From a virus: 64,000 bases of DNA. Under the pieces are notes generated by a model. That model did no database searches. It was not told where the DNA came from and saw only the letters and a program-made list of their open reading frames with translations. Both the position numbers and the translations under genes were made by a program. This document shows, piece by piece, positions 1-6,671 of this stretch (within the stretch, counting starts at the first letter, position 1; each line of letters opens with the position of its first letter). Where the stretch lies: IMG/VR virus record IMGVR_UViG_3300032313_000518, positions 1 to 64,000 of that record; one strand, 5' to 3'.

Positions 1-186
1 ATTAAGGCTGGAACACCAATCATTTGTTTTGAAAGATTCCGCATTCCATATCGTACTAAGGCCCAAAGGCAAGCGATTAGAGAGTTTATCGGATTGTATA
101 AGACTTCCGCTGTTGAGGAGGCCTTGGCAGCCGGAAGAGGTTTGGAAGCTGGTATTCCTTCTTATGTTTTAAAATTCATTTCTTAA
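1..186 (+). CDS. C-terminal end of an unrecognised protein (cut by window edge)
   Basis: The frame is open from the first base for 61 residues and stops with TAA at 184-186; the start lies outside the window. The visible part is basic in its first half (FERFRIPYRTKAQRQA) and has an alanine-rich stretch later. I recognise no domain. The stop codon overlaps the AACCCCC element that leads the next gene, so the two are tightly packed. Confidence 0.6.
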   Translation: MKAGTPIICFERFRIPYRTKAQRQAIREFIGLYKTSAVEEALAAGRGLEAGIPSYVLKFIS

Positions 187-198
187 CCCCCATTTATT

Positions 199-441
199 AT
201 GAGATATTCAGATAGTAAGATTACGGATTTAGTTAAGGTTGTTGGTGAGGAAACATCAGAGAACTTATCTCCAACCTTACGAGCGAAGCTGGTAGGTATC
301 AATGAGTATGCTGGTGTATGTACTATGGAGGTAGTTCCTTCTCCCTATCCAGCTCATTCATTCTCAGCTTCTAATAACCATAGAGCTGGTGAGAGGTATG
401 AGAGACCTTTAGAGTATGTATGGAACGCTTTCTTTTTTTAA
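199..441 (+). CDS. small hypothetical protein, 80 aa
   Basis: No family is recognised. The start is supported by an AACCCCC element 7 bases before the ATG, the same element seen before other genes of this region. The protein has no signal peptide or membrane segment and ends in an aromatic tail (WNAFFF). It lies 12 bases behind the preceding frame and is followed directly by an early-type promoter, so it probably closes a short transcription unit. Confidence 0.6.
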   Translation: MRYSDSKITDLVKVVGEETSENLSPTLRAKLVGINEYAGVCTMEVVPSPYPAHSFSASNNHRAGERYERPLEYVWNAFFF

Positions 442-458
442 AAATAAATGAGAAAAAG

Positions 459-490
459 CTTGTTTATATCAGATTTTTTGCTTACCTTTA
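459..490 (+). promoter_or_regulatory. early-type phage promoter P1
   Basis: CTTG at 459-462, 20 bases, then TACCTTTA at 483-490. This has the spacing of the Bacteroidota primary promoter, with TACCTTTA in place of TAnnTTTG. A leader with GAGAGACAGTTCTC (501-514) and AACCCCC (523-529) leads to the start at 536. Confidence 0.75.
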
Positions 491-535
491 TTAAGTGAGA
501 GAGAGACAGTTCTCCTCCTATTAACCCCCTTTGAT

Positions 536-742
536 ATGTATATTCCTAATTTGTCTTCTATGAGTGTTGTTGAGTATGTTGACTTCTTAGAGACTCGTTC
601 TCTTCATATGGGTATCGATGCTTTTGACTTGAATATTGAGTATGGTATCACTATGGGTATTATTAGTGATGAGAGATATGAAAGGGCTAAAGGTGAGTTA
701 CTTCGTAGATGGGCCAAAGGAGAAGTCTTTGGACATTCATAA
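536..742 (+). CDS. small protein of the EYVxF family, 68 aa
   Basis: First gene behind promoter P1, with the AACCCCC element 6 bases before ATG. The core EYVDFLETR followed by EYGITMGIISDERYERA recurs in altered form in the proteins at 2116-2367 and 10020-10211, so these are paralogues. It is likely a small helical cytoplasmic protein; no known domain is recognised. The early promoter suggests a role soon after infection, but that is inference. Confidence 0.65.
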   Translation: MYIPNLSSMSVVEYVDFLETRSLHMGIDAFDLNIEYGITMGIISDERYERAKGELLRRWAKGEVFGHS

Positions 743-791
743 GATATAGATTTGTTTGTTTTTTTGAGTTAATGATTTCGCCATTTTGTTT

Positions 792-820
792 AAACCCCTC
801 CGGTACTGCTGGTGGGGTTT
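792..820 (+). terminator. probable terminator hairpin
   Basis: AAACCCC (792-798) pairs with GGGGTTT (814-820), with a 15-base loop that can itself pair CC with GG. It follows the 536-742 gene and precedes promoter P2. The tail after the stem is only moderately T-rich. A second palindrome, CGGTAGCTACCG, follows at about 838-849. Confidence 0.45.
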
Positions 821-893
821 GTTGTATGTGGAGGCCCCGGTAGCTACCGCAAAATAAATAATTGAAAAAAAAGCAAAAATAATTGTTAAAAGG

Positions 894-925
894 CTTGTTT
901 ATATCATAACTTTTACTTACCTTTA
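894..925 (+). promoter_or_regulatory. early-type phage promoter P2
   Basis: CTTG at 894-897, 20 bases, TACCTTTA at 918-925. The same leader hairpin sequence GAGAGACAGTTCTC follows at 936-949 and AACCCCCC at 957-964, five bases before the ATG at 970. Confidence 0.75.
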
Positions 926-969
926 TTATATGTGAGAGAGACAGTTCTCCACTTAAAACCCCCCTTATT

Positions 970-1557
970 ATGGCTTCTGCTAAAAACACTACGAAATTTA
1001 TGTTAATGGGTATCACTTACGAATTACCCTCTGCTTGTTTAAGAACTACCAACTATTGGGGTGAGGCTCGTACCAACCCTATTATCACTATTGGGCGTAA
1101 GGAAGTTCCTCTGATGTTCAAACAATTTATGAAAGTTAAATATCCTAATATGTTAGTGTGGGGTAAATCCTCTACCTTCGCTAATGGTTCATCTTCTGAC
1201 TTGTATGCTTGTAACGCTGATGGTTCGGAGTTGGAATGGAGTTCTGAAGAGTATAAAGATATTTCTTCATTCTGTAATATGTTCAAAGGTGGACACTACG
1301 ATGGTATGCATGATTGTTATGAGTACGCTGAGAATGGTAAGAGTGATAACGGAACTGAATTAGAGTTCAACGCTAAGTATGTTTCCTTTAATGGTAAAGC
1401 CCCCTTCGGTACTTGGCCTGAAGCATTACGTTCTCTAAAGGGTATGTTGGCTGGAGAATATGTGTGGGGTGTGTTGACTGTGGAGAAAGCAATTGAGAAG
1501 TTAAAAGGATATTCCTACACCGAAGCTACCATCGCCAAAGCGGTGGCTAGCTTGTAA
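970..1557 (+). CDS. LPD29-like protein, 195 aa
   Basis: Residues about 45-125 resemble large polyvalent protein-associated domain 29: a stretch like FMKVKYPNMLVWGKSSTF with a following GSSSDL, then FKGGHYDGMHDCYEY. This domain occurs in phage and mobile-element proteins of Bacteroidota; its biochemical role is unknown to me. The C-terminal 45 residues are helical and may form a separate part. It is the first gene behind promoter P2. The assignment is from remembered motif pattern, so moderate. Confidence 0.6.
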   Translation: MASAKNTTKFMLMGITYELPSACLRTTNYWGEARTNPIITIGRKEVPLMFKQFMKVKYPNMLVWGKSSTFANGSSSDLYACNADGSELEWSSEEYKDISSFCNMFKGGHYDGMHDCYEYAENGKSDNGTELEFNAKYVSFNGKAPFGTWPEALRSLKGMLAGEYVWGVLTVEKAIEKLKGYSYTEATIAKAVASL

Positions 1558-1598
1558 TCGGACACTAATAAAAATAAATTTACTTAAAACCCCTATAT

Positions 1599-1796
1599 AT
1601 GAAATACCCCAATGGTTACTTACCTAAAATTCAATACTACACTAAGGAGATAAACGAATTGTCATTCTCCCTTCAGTACGGAAACCCAAAATACATAGGG
1701 GGACTAACCACTAAATTAAACAGCCACCTACGGAAACTGGAATATTTTATCAAAAGACATTGTGAGGAGAGTGGAGGCATTGTGGGTGTGTTGTAG
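1599..1796 (+). CDS. small hypothetical protein, 65 aa
   Basis: Basic, helical-looking protein (KLNSHLRKLEYFIKRH) with no recognised family. AACCCC at 1588-1593 precedes the ATG by five bases, the same arrangement as in neighbouring early genes. It lies 41 bases after the LPD29-like gene with no promoter between them, so the two are probably co-transcribed. Confidence 0.5.
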   Translation: MKYPNGYLPKIQYYTKEINELSFSLQYGNPKYIGGLTTKLNSHLRKLEYFIKRHCEESGGIVGVL

Positions 1797-1925
1797 TACT
1801 CTGCGGAGGCGGCTTGTCCAACACCTCCTACCAGGGGGGGACTGGTTACTTGTAAAAGGTCTTACAACTTTTTTTTGACAGGGGGGCCCTTATCTCCTTT
1901 CGCCCCGAGCCTGGTTTTTTTCTAT
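1797..1925 (+). ncRNA. structured non-coding segment with two tandem terminator-like hairpins
   Basis: No convincing frame lies between 1797 and 2115. The stretch is much more G+C rich than its surroundings and holds several stems in series: GGAGG with CCTCC (about 1805-1828), ACCAG with CTGGT (about 1830-1846), TTGTAA with TTACAA (1850-1867) followed by eight T, and CAGG plus GGGG pairing with CCCC and CCTG (about 1879-1914) followed by seven T. Either it is a structured 3' region ending the 970-1796 unit, or a small RNA with its own terminators. I see no promoter directly in front. Confidence 0.35.
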
Positions 1926-2036
1926 GGGGTTTACTTTTTTTGAGACAGAGTAGACTCTTGGTTTACCCTAAAGGGAAAGGTTTTTAGATAGTACCTATCC
2001 AGCTAACCTATTTAATAAAATAAATTTACCTAAATG

Positions 2037-2068
2037 TTTGGAATTCTCATTTATTTTACTTACCTTTA
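2037..2068 (+). promoter_or_regulatory. early-type phage promoter P3
   Basis: TTTG at 2037-2040, 20 bases, TACCTTTA at 2061-2068. It overlaps the longer open frame that begins at 2038, which shows that the true gene start must lie downstream, at 2116. Confidence 0.7.
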
Positions 2069-2115
2069 ATATGTGGTTGAGAGACAACAAACCTTCCCTC
2101 CCTCCACTCTATGAT

Positions 2116-2367
2116 ATGAAAAATGGATTAGATTTAAAACCATCAACAATTAAACGTCTTTCATTAGAACGTTACGTTGAGTTTATTGAAAAGAGAGCAA
2201 AAGCATTCCATATAACACCTAAACGAGCCAATTCCGAATACTATATAAATGAAGGTGTGGTTTCCTATGATAGATATGAAGAGGCTATGGAGTTGATTCA
2301 AAAACGGATTAACGTTAGGAACTCAATGGCAATATCGGATTACATTGATTTTCAAATAGGAAGATAA
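2116..2367 (+). CDS. small protein of the EYVxF family, 83 aa
   Basis: The frame is open upstream to 2038, but promoter P3 occupies 2037-2068, so I place the start at ATG 2116 in the GATATG context shared with neighbouring genes. RYVEFIEKR and NSEYYINEGVVSYDRYEEA match the core of the 536-742 protein and, more distantly, 10020-10211. No known domain. Conserved spacing of the aromatic and acidic residues suggests a common small fold. Confidence 0.65.
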   Translation: MKNGLDLKPSTIKRLSLERYVEFIEKRAKAFHITPKRANSEYYINEGVVSYDRYEEAMELIQKRINVRNSMAISDYIDFQIGR

Positions 2368-2372
2368 AAGAT

Positions 2373-2492
2373 ATGAACAAAGAAATGGATTTTGTATTAA
2401 AGGTAAATGGGCAATACCTCATACTAACATCTCTTCAATATGAGAAGTGGTTGATGTATGGGACATTACCAAAAGAACAAATTAACAAATAG
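2373..2492 (+). CDS. small hypothetical protein, 39 aa
   Basis: Starts at ATG 2373 in an AAAGATATG context five bases behind the previous stop and ends with TAG at 2490-2492. The product contains QYLILTSLQYEKWLMYGTLP and has no recognised domain. Its tight spacing and shared start context support it as a real gene of the same operon. Confidence 0.5.
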   Translation: MNKEMDFVLKVNGQYLILTSLQYEKWLMYGTLPKEQINK

Positions 2493-2505
2493 ATATGAAT
2501 AATAC

Positions 2506-2606
2506 AGTCAGGTGGCGGAATTGGTAGACGCATAAGACATTACATATATGTCGAAGAACAGGTCACTAGGTGATACTTCATACAGGTTCGAGTCCTGTCC
2601 TGACTA
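2506..2606 (+). tRNA. tRNA-like sequence with aberrant anticodon region (Leu/Ser class)
   Basis: Acceptor arms AGTCAGG (2506-2512) and CCTGACT (2599-2605) pair perfectly. A D-arm GCGGAATTGGTAGACGC and a T-arm ACAGG-TTCGAGT-CCTGT are textbook, as in type II tRNA-Leu. The centre is not: after the D-arm come four extra bases, then GACAT and ATGTC enclosing TACATAT, which would put CAT at the anticodon position but lacks U33. A long variable region contains TCAC-TAG-GTGA. Total 101 bases, with no encoded CCA. It may be a decayed, inserted or tRNA-mimicking RNA. Confidence 0.5.
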
Positions 2607-2701
2607 CGAGGTTCAATCCATACATGGGTTTTGTGTATTGTATGGTGTGAGGTTTAGTAACACGTAAGTGCCCTTCTATATTAGATAAAAATGCACGCTA
2701 T

Positions 2702-2814
2702 AGTCAGGTGGCGGAATTGGTAAGACGCTGCTCGTAGAGAGTTGATTGGTTCTGTTCGATTCAGACGTTGGAAATGGTGTTCCACAAATATAGGTTCGAA
2801 TCCTGTCCTGACTA
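2702..2814 (+). tRNA. second tRNA-like sequence with an enlarged anticodon region
   Basis: Nearly the same 5' end (AGTCAGG, TGGCGGAATTGGTAAGACGC) and 3' end (AGG-TTCGAAT-CCTGT, CCTGACT) as the copy at 2506-2606, so the two are duplicates. The variable arm TGGAA-ATGGTG-TTCCA is good, but about 40 bases lie between D-stem and variable arm where about 18 are normal. One candidate anticodon arm is TCTG-TTCGATT-CAGA (anticodon CGA, Ser), leaving about 20 unexplained bases. Length 113. The amino-acid identity cannot be settled by eye. Confidence 0.45.
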
Positions 2815-2833
2815 CAATTAATAAATAAAAGAT

Positions 2834-3070
2834 ATGAATACATTAGAAATAGTTGGTTACTTCGCAATGGGTATGAGTGTACTCTCCTTTGCGTTCTCTA
2901 AACAAAAGCTGGTTCGGATAGTAAACTTCTTTGCCTGCTTAGTTTGGGTTTGGTATGGGTTTCTAATTCAGAATAACCCTACTATCATTGTAAACGTTAT
3001 GGTATCGATGGTACACCTCTATTGGTTTATTAATCGTTGGTGTAGAATCAGTAAGTTAAATCGTAAATAG
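2834..3070 (+). CDS. small YgjV-like inner-membrane protein, 78 aa
   Basis: Three hydrophobic segments (about residues 5-22, 27-46 and 50-66) separated by short basic turns. The pattern GYFAMGMSVLSFAFSKQKL, then RIVNFFACLVWVWYGF, then NPTIIVNVMV resembles YgjV-type and SemiSWEET-like small membrane proteins that are common in bacteria and occasional in phages. Function of the family is unclear. It heads the run of genes that continues into the MLTI array, four bases before the next start. Confidence 0.65.
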   Translation: MNTLEIVGYFAMGMSVLSFAFSKQKLVRIVNFFACLVWVWYGFLIQNNPTIIVNVMVSMVHLYWFINRWCRISKLNRK

Positions 3071-3073
3071 GAT

Positions 3074-3361
3074 ATGCTAACGATACATAATTACAAAAAG
3101 CTGGAAGGCCAAAAGACCGGAGTAGGTAATTGGTATGTTGGTGCTATCTGGGAACAAAATAAAGAGTATGCAATAAACCTACGCTCACCCGAACACCAAG
3201 AGACTGTATATCTAAGTAGGATTGCTAAAGAATATCCCGATGGTAGGAAGGTGTACCAATACTATGATAGATTGGGTAGTGTTACTCTACGGAGTGTAAC
3301 CATTGATTTTATAAAAACTCAATCTAACTTATTACGTTCACTTAAATCATTTTGTTTATAG
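3074..3361 (+). CDS. MLTI-array paralogue 1, 95 aa
   Basis: First of eight neighbouring genes whose products begin MLTI, MLRI or MKLTI followed by a basic N-terminus (here MLTIHNYKKLEG). Shared plan: a short N-terminal strand, a central tryptophan or aromatic strand region (NWYVGAIWEQ), a YxLxx-type strand, then a C-terminal helix ending in hydrophobic residues. The ATGCTAACGATA start sequence is conserved at DNA level among members. No signal peptide, no known domain. Divergence is high, so the copies are old or fast-evolving. Confidence 0.65.
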   Translation: MLTIHNYKKLEGQKTGVGNWYVGAIWEQNKEYAINLRSPEHQETVYLSRIAKEYPDGRKVYQYYDRLGSVTLRSVTIDFIKTQSNLLRSLKSFCL

Positions 3362-3365
3362 GATT

Positions 3366-3656
3366 ATGCTAACGATACGGAACTACCATAGATTATGTGA
3401 TAAACCCATTGGAGGGGATGGATGGAAAGTCCTATTTTGTGCGGAGGGGGATAACCACTACGAAATTAAATTAGTGTGTGTGGGTAAAACATCCGTAACT
3501 ATATTTTTGGAACGTAACGCCGAAAGGGCAAACGATGGTAGGATGGCATATATGTTTAAGGATAGGGATGGTGAGGGAGATAGTGTGGGTGTAACTGCGG
3601 ATTGGATTGCGGATATGGATAACATGCTAAAGATATTAGACGGATTTACATTTTAA
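3366..3656 (+). CDS. MLTI-array paralogue 2, 96 aa
   Basis: Begins MLTIRNYHRLCDKP and is five bases from paralogue 1, its closest relative in start sequence (ATGCTAACGATAC) and in layout: DGWKVLF, then YEIKLV, VTIFLERNAER, and a C-terminal helix IADMDNMLKILDGF. Residues 50-65 match the YLSRIAKEYPDGRK region of paralogue 1. Unknown function. Confidence 0.65.
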   Translation: MLTIRNYHRLCDKPIGGDGWKVLFCAEGDNHYEIKLVCVGKTSVTIFLERNAERANDGRMAYMFKDRDGEGDSVGVTADWIADMDNMLKILDGFTF

Positions 3657-3659
3657 GAT

Positions 3660-4181
3660 ATGAAACAACGAAAGAAGAGTTTTAAAGAGTTATTGGATTA
3701 CATATGTGAATCCAAAATCATGTTGGAACAAAACCCAAATCTATATAGGTTTATTATAGATGGGGTTCGAAACAACATATTCTATATGACATCTACCAAT
3801 GAGTTCTTTACCGGAAAATATTCCTTTGAAGCCTTTGACTGGATACGAAGTGGGGGTAAGATATCGGAGTTGTGTAAGGAGCATCACTATTCTCTAAAGC
3901 GATTGTGTACCGAAATTATGTATTCAAACCTAAGTAGGGATGTGATATCGGATATGATTAAATCCAAAGGAACATTTAACCTAACTACAAAGGATGAGAA
4001 TCATATACTAAAAAGAAATAGACAATCTTATGAAAAGAGCGAAATTACTATAAATACATACAATGGTTGGTTGTGTAAGGAATTGGGTTCATATCCATCA
4101 ACCGAAACGGAGTATGTAGATTCCATACCTGAAATGTATGTTGATTGGATTGAAGAAAAACGAGATACAAGATTCTGGTAA
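3660..4181 (+). CDS. hypothetical protein inside the MLTI array, 173 aa
   Basis: This gene interrupts the array and is not an obvious member: it starts MKQRKKSFKELLDY, is mostly helical and basic, and lacks the MLTI start. I recognise no domain. It is tightly coupled, three bases behind paralogue 2 and one base before paralogue 3 at 4183. A long open frame that starts at 4138 within this gene belongs to paralogue 3 with a wrong start. Confidence 0.6.
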   Translation: MKQRKKSFKELLDYICESKIMLEQNPNLYRFIIDGVRNNIFYMTSTNEFFTGKYSFEAFDWIRSGGKISELCKEHHYSLKRLCTEIMYSNLSRDVISDMIKSKGTFNLTTKDENHILKRNRQSYEKSEITINTYNGWLCKELGSYPSTETEYVDSIPEMYVDWIEEKRDTRFW

Positions 4182-4182
4182 C

Positions 4183-4500
4183 ATGCTAACCATAAAGAAC
4201 TACAAAAAGATAAAGGATACCGAATTTAGTGTTGGCTTCACCGGTTGGGTGGTAGCCGATATTAGAGAAGAACCTGCATTCTATAAGATAGGGTTTTTCC
4301 CTAAAGTAGATGGGGTATTCGCAATCCATAAGGTAGAGTGGTTATACATATGGAGAAACCTAAGTGAGAATGGGTATGAGTATCAAATTGATTGTATAGG
4401 TTTACCTCTTAGGAAATGGGCGATTCATTATCAATACTTAAAAGACCCAAAAGAATTGATTTACTTTCTTTCAAAACGAATCTTATATAAGTTATGCTAA
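4183..4500 (+). CDS. MLTI-array paralogue 3, 105 aa
   Basis: I choose ATG 4183 (MLTIKNYKKIKD), not the in-frame ATG at 4138, because the conserved ATGCTAACCATA start lies here and the earlier start would overlap the upstream gene. Layout follows the family: GFTGWVVADI, YKIGFF, EWLYIWRNL, then a C-terminal helical end. Its stop TAA is embedded in the next start (ATGCTAA), an overlap created by the conserved array start itself. Confidence 0.65.
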   Translation: MLTIKNYKKIKDTEFSVGFTGWVVADIREEPAFYKIGFFPKVDGVFAIHKVEWLYIWRNLSENGYEYQIDCIGLPLRKWAIHYQYLKDPKELIYFLSKRILYKLC

Positions 4501-4844
4501 GGATACAAAATAAGAATAAGTTGGTTGGGGAATCGTTGGTGGTTACGGATGCGGATGGTAATCTAATTGTGTGGATAATTGAAGGAGTGCATGATTATGG
4601 ACCCGATGGTCATTATCAAATCCTATTAAGAACATCCGGCCCACAAGCGAATAAGGTATTCATACTATCCAAGGAGGAGGGGTTTGTGGAGGGAAACGCT
4701 AACTATAAGATTAAGGATGCATTTGAACCATTCAATTCGGTTTGGGTCAATTACTCTAACATAGCTAATATATCATCTATGGTAAGAACATTAAGACGAA
4801 TTATATCACATGCTAACAATCCAAAACGTTCGAAGAGATATTGA
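4494..4844 (+). CDS. MLTI-array paralogue 4, 116 aa
   Basis: Begins MLRIQNKNKLVG; ATG overlaps the previous stop by seven bases. Core strands include LIVWIIEGV and YQILLRT, with KVFILSKEEG matching the VYLSRIAKE position of paralogue 1, and a C-terminal helix ISSMVRTLRRII. The last 12 codons are shared out of frame with the beginning of the next paralogue. Confidence 0.6.
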   Translation: MLRIQNKNKLVGESLVVTDADGNLIVWIIEGVHDYGPDGHYQILLRTSGPQANKVFILSKEEGFVEGNANYKIKDAFEPFNSVWVNYSNIANISSMVRTLRRIISHANNPKRSKRY

Positions 4845-5148
4845 TTATAAGGATGGGTATCAAATTGATGAATTCCAATTGATAGATGGGGGATTATCCG
4901 GCGCTTCTTCTGGGAATTTGGAGAATCCATTCTACACTTTCTATTGGTCTATGTGGGATGATAAGAGACGATTTAAGGTGGTAGTGAAGAGGGAGCCGAT
5001 AGATGAGGTGTACTATCATCTTTGGATTGAGGATTTAAGAATGGATGTTAGGATTCACAATGTTCGGGTTAAGAGTAGCTTGTTTACGGATAGGGAAAGG
5101 TTCTATAAGTGGATGGTGGATAGGATTAGTGATTCACTATCAAATTAA
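4810..5148 (+). CDS. MLTI-array paralogue 5, 112 aa
   Basis: Begins MLTIQNVRRDID at the conserved ATGCTAACAAT and overlaps paralogue 4 by 35 bases, the largest overlap in the array. The C-terminal helix (ERFYKWMVDRISDSL) fits the family plan. Function unknown. Confidence 0.6.
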   Translation: MLTIQNVRRDIDYKDGYQIDEFQLIDGGLSGASSGNLENPFYTFYWSMWDDKRRFKVVVKREPIDEVYYHLWIEDLRMDVRIHNVRVKSSLFTDRERFYKWMVDRISDSLSN

Positions 5149-5210
5149 ACGTTTACCAAAAAAATCTTAAATTCGACACGAAGGAGAGTGGGTGATATAA
5201 TTAAACTGAT

Positions 5211-5555
5211 ATGCTAACAATAAAGAACATTAAATCACTAAAAGGAACTCAATGTAATGGGTGGATAATTAAATTTATTAGTGAAGGTATCTATTTATAC
5301 GATGATGATGATTTGAACATTATTCAAACGGAATACTATTCGATTACATTTGTATCGGGGTTGGGTTCGAACATAGGTAGGATACTCATTGGTAGAGAAT
5401 ACGATACAGCGTATAAAACACAATATAGGTATATACTTTATTTGAATCAAAAGAAGTTCGATACCGGTGGGATAAGTAAATATGGGTTGCAAGATAAGGA
5501 TGGGTTTATCCAATCCGTAGTAGATACATTGGATTATCAATTAAAAAATAAATAA
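5211..5555 (+). CDS. MLTI-array paralogue 6, 114 aa
   Basis: Begins MLTIKNIKSLKGTQ with ATGCTAACAATAAA. The order NGWIIKFI, YYSITFVSG, RILIGREYD and final helix FIQSVVDTLDYQL follows the family. A 62-base gap without a clear promoter separates it from paralogue 5, the widest break within the array. Confidence 0.65.
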   Translation: MLTIKNIKSLKGTQCNGWIIKFISEGIYLYDDDDLNIIQTEYYSITFVSGLGSNIGRILIGREYDTAYKTQYRYILYLNQKKFDTGGISKYGLQDKDGFIQSVVDTLDYQLKNK

Positions 5556-5558
5556 GAT

Positions 5559-5684
5559 ATGAAACCATTTTTAAACAATTTACTATTACTATCATCTATT
5601 ACCTTTATATGGGTAATGGTATTTCCATTTTGGGTTATTAAAGAAATTATATTTAGAATTAAAAACAATAAACATACGCTATGA
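5559..5684 (+). CDS. small single-span membrane protein, 41 aa
   Basis: Starts at ATG 5559 (AAGATATG context) and ends with TGA at 5682-5684, overlapping the next ATG by four bases. Residues about 5-32 are strongly hydrophobic (NNLLLLSSITFIWVMVF), followed by a basic tail, suggesting an inner-membrane anchor with a cytoplasmic tail. No family recognised. Confidence 0.5.
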   Translation: MKPFLNNLLLLSSITFIWVMVFPFWVIKEIIFRIKNNKHTL

Positions 5685-5944
5685 AAGAATTTAAAGATTT
5701 AGAATTTAAGGAATTACCCGATGGTAGTGGTATATACTCCCGCACTATGTTTAAAAACGGATTTGGTTCAAGTGTAATAAGACACAAATACTCATATGGA
5801 GGAAAGGATGGATTGTATGAGTTAGCAGTATTGGATACCGATGGTGAATTACATTACGATAATCCAGTTGCCGAAGGTGATGTACATGGTTATTTAACTG
5901 AAGATGATGTTACCGAATTACTAAAGAGAATCCAGCTACTATAA
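5681..5944 (+). CDS. small hypothetical protein, 87 aa
   Basis: Acidic, strand-rich protein (MKEFKDLEFKELPDG) with an ATGA overlap to the membrane peptide before it. Ends with a helix (EDDVTELLKRIQLL). It is not an MLTI member and no domain is recognised, but the tight spacing on both sides makes it part of the same operon. Confidence 0.6.
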   Translation: MKEFKDLEFKELPDGSGIYSRTMFKNGFGSSVIRHKYSYGGKDGLYELAVLDTDGELHYDNPVAEGDVHGYLTEDDVTELLKRIQLL

Positions 5945-5945
5945 A

Positions 5946-6326
5946 ATGCTAACAATACAAAACTTTGAGGAACGATTGACTCCTTTAATTTTCAAAGCCA
6001 GCTTTTTAGGTTGGTACATAATGGATGCAGTTGAAATATACAATGATTACTATCTTATACAATTACAAAAGAATTCGACAGATGATTTTAATTGGGTTGC
6101 TCTTTGGTTAGATAAAGAGGTTGATACCGATTTTCCAAATGATGATGATTCCGATGGTATGTATAAACTTAAATTTGTAGGTGAAGATGGGATAGTTATA
6201 TACGAACATTGGTTATCTCATAAATGGTTAAAGAAAACAACCGCCATCGGATTTATGAATAAGATGGCTAATATTATTGAGAGTTTTGTAATTAAACATC
6301 CAAACAATAAATGGCCAGTAGTATGA
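5946..6326 (+). CDS. MLTI-array paralogue 7, 126 aa
   Basis: The longest member, beginning MLTIQNFEERLT one base behind the previous stop. It carries an acidic insertion (DFPNDDDSDG, about residues 62-71) between strands shared with the other copies (LGWYIMDAV, YYLIQLQ, NWVALWLDKE) and ends with the family helix. The stop overlaps the start of paralogue 8. Confidence 0.6.
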   Translation: MLTIQNFEERLTPLIFKASFLGWYIMDAVEIYNDYYLIQLQKNSTDDFNWVALWLDKEVDTDFPNDDDSDGMYKLKFVGEDGIVIYEHWLSHKWLKKTTAIGFMNKMANIIESFVIKHPNNKWPVV

Positions 6327-6610
6327 AACTAACTATAAAGAACTACGATAAGATTATAGGTTGTGTTGTGGGTAAGTACCAAGTTGCACAAGTCAGACAA
6401 TTGAGTAAGTTGTATGAGATTGCCTTTAGAGGTAAGAATCGAAGATACCATAAGATTGTAACCATATATAGAGAACCATTGGAGGAATACGAACAATCAG
6501 TTTACAAAGTAGTATGTAGTGGTAGGTGGACAACTATTTGGAATATTACATTAAAGGATAAGATTGCTACCTTACAATATATTTCACATTGGCTTGAAAA
6601 TTTATTGTAA
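6323..6610 (+). CDS. MLTI-array paralogue 8 (MKLTI variant), 95 aa
   Basis: I place the start at ATG 6323 (MKLTIKNYDKII), overlapping the previous TGA, although an in-frame ATG exists at 6311. It has the family strands (KYQVAQV, YEIAFRG, HKIVTIYREP) and the C-terminal helix YISHWLENLL. It is the last copy; promoter P4 follows directly, so the array ends here. Confidence 0.65.
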   Translation: MKLTIKNYDKIIGCVVGKYQVAQVRQLSKLYEIAFRGKNRRYHKIVTIYREPLEEYEQSVYKVVCSGRWTTIWNITLKDKIATLQYISHWLENLL

Positions 6611-6614
6611 ATAA

Positions 6615-6646
6615 TTAGGAAATGTGGGTTTTTTTACTTACCTTTA
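6615..6646 (+). promoter_or_regulatory. early-type phage promoter P4
   Basis: TTAG at 6615-6618, 20 bases, TACCTTTA at 6639-6646, then AACCCCC at 6659-6665 and ATG at 6672. It drives the RNA-repair genes. Confidence 0.7.
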
Positions 6647-6671
6647 TTCTATAATTAAAACCCCCAATAGT

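Noticed and set aside
687-1016. 109-codon leftward frame across promoter P2
   Set aside because: It crosses a promoter, a terminator and the start of a well-supported gene.
2038-2115. Earlier start for the gene ending at 2367
   Set aside because: Promoter P3 occupies 2037-2068, so this part is not transcribed as coding sequence.
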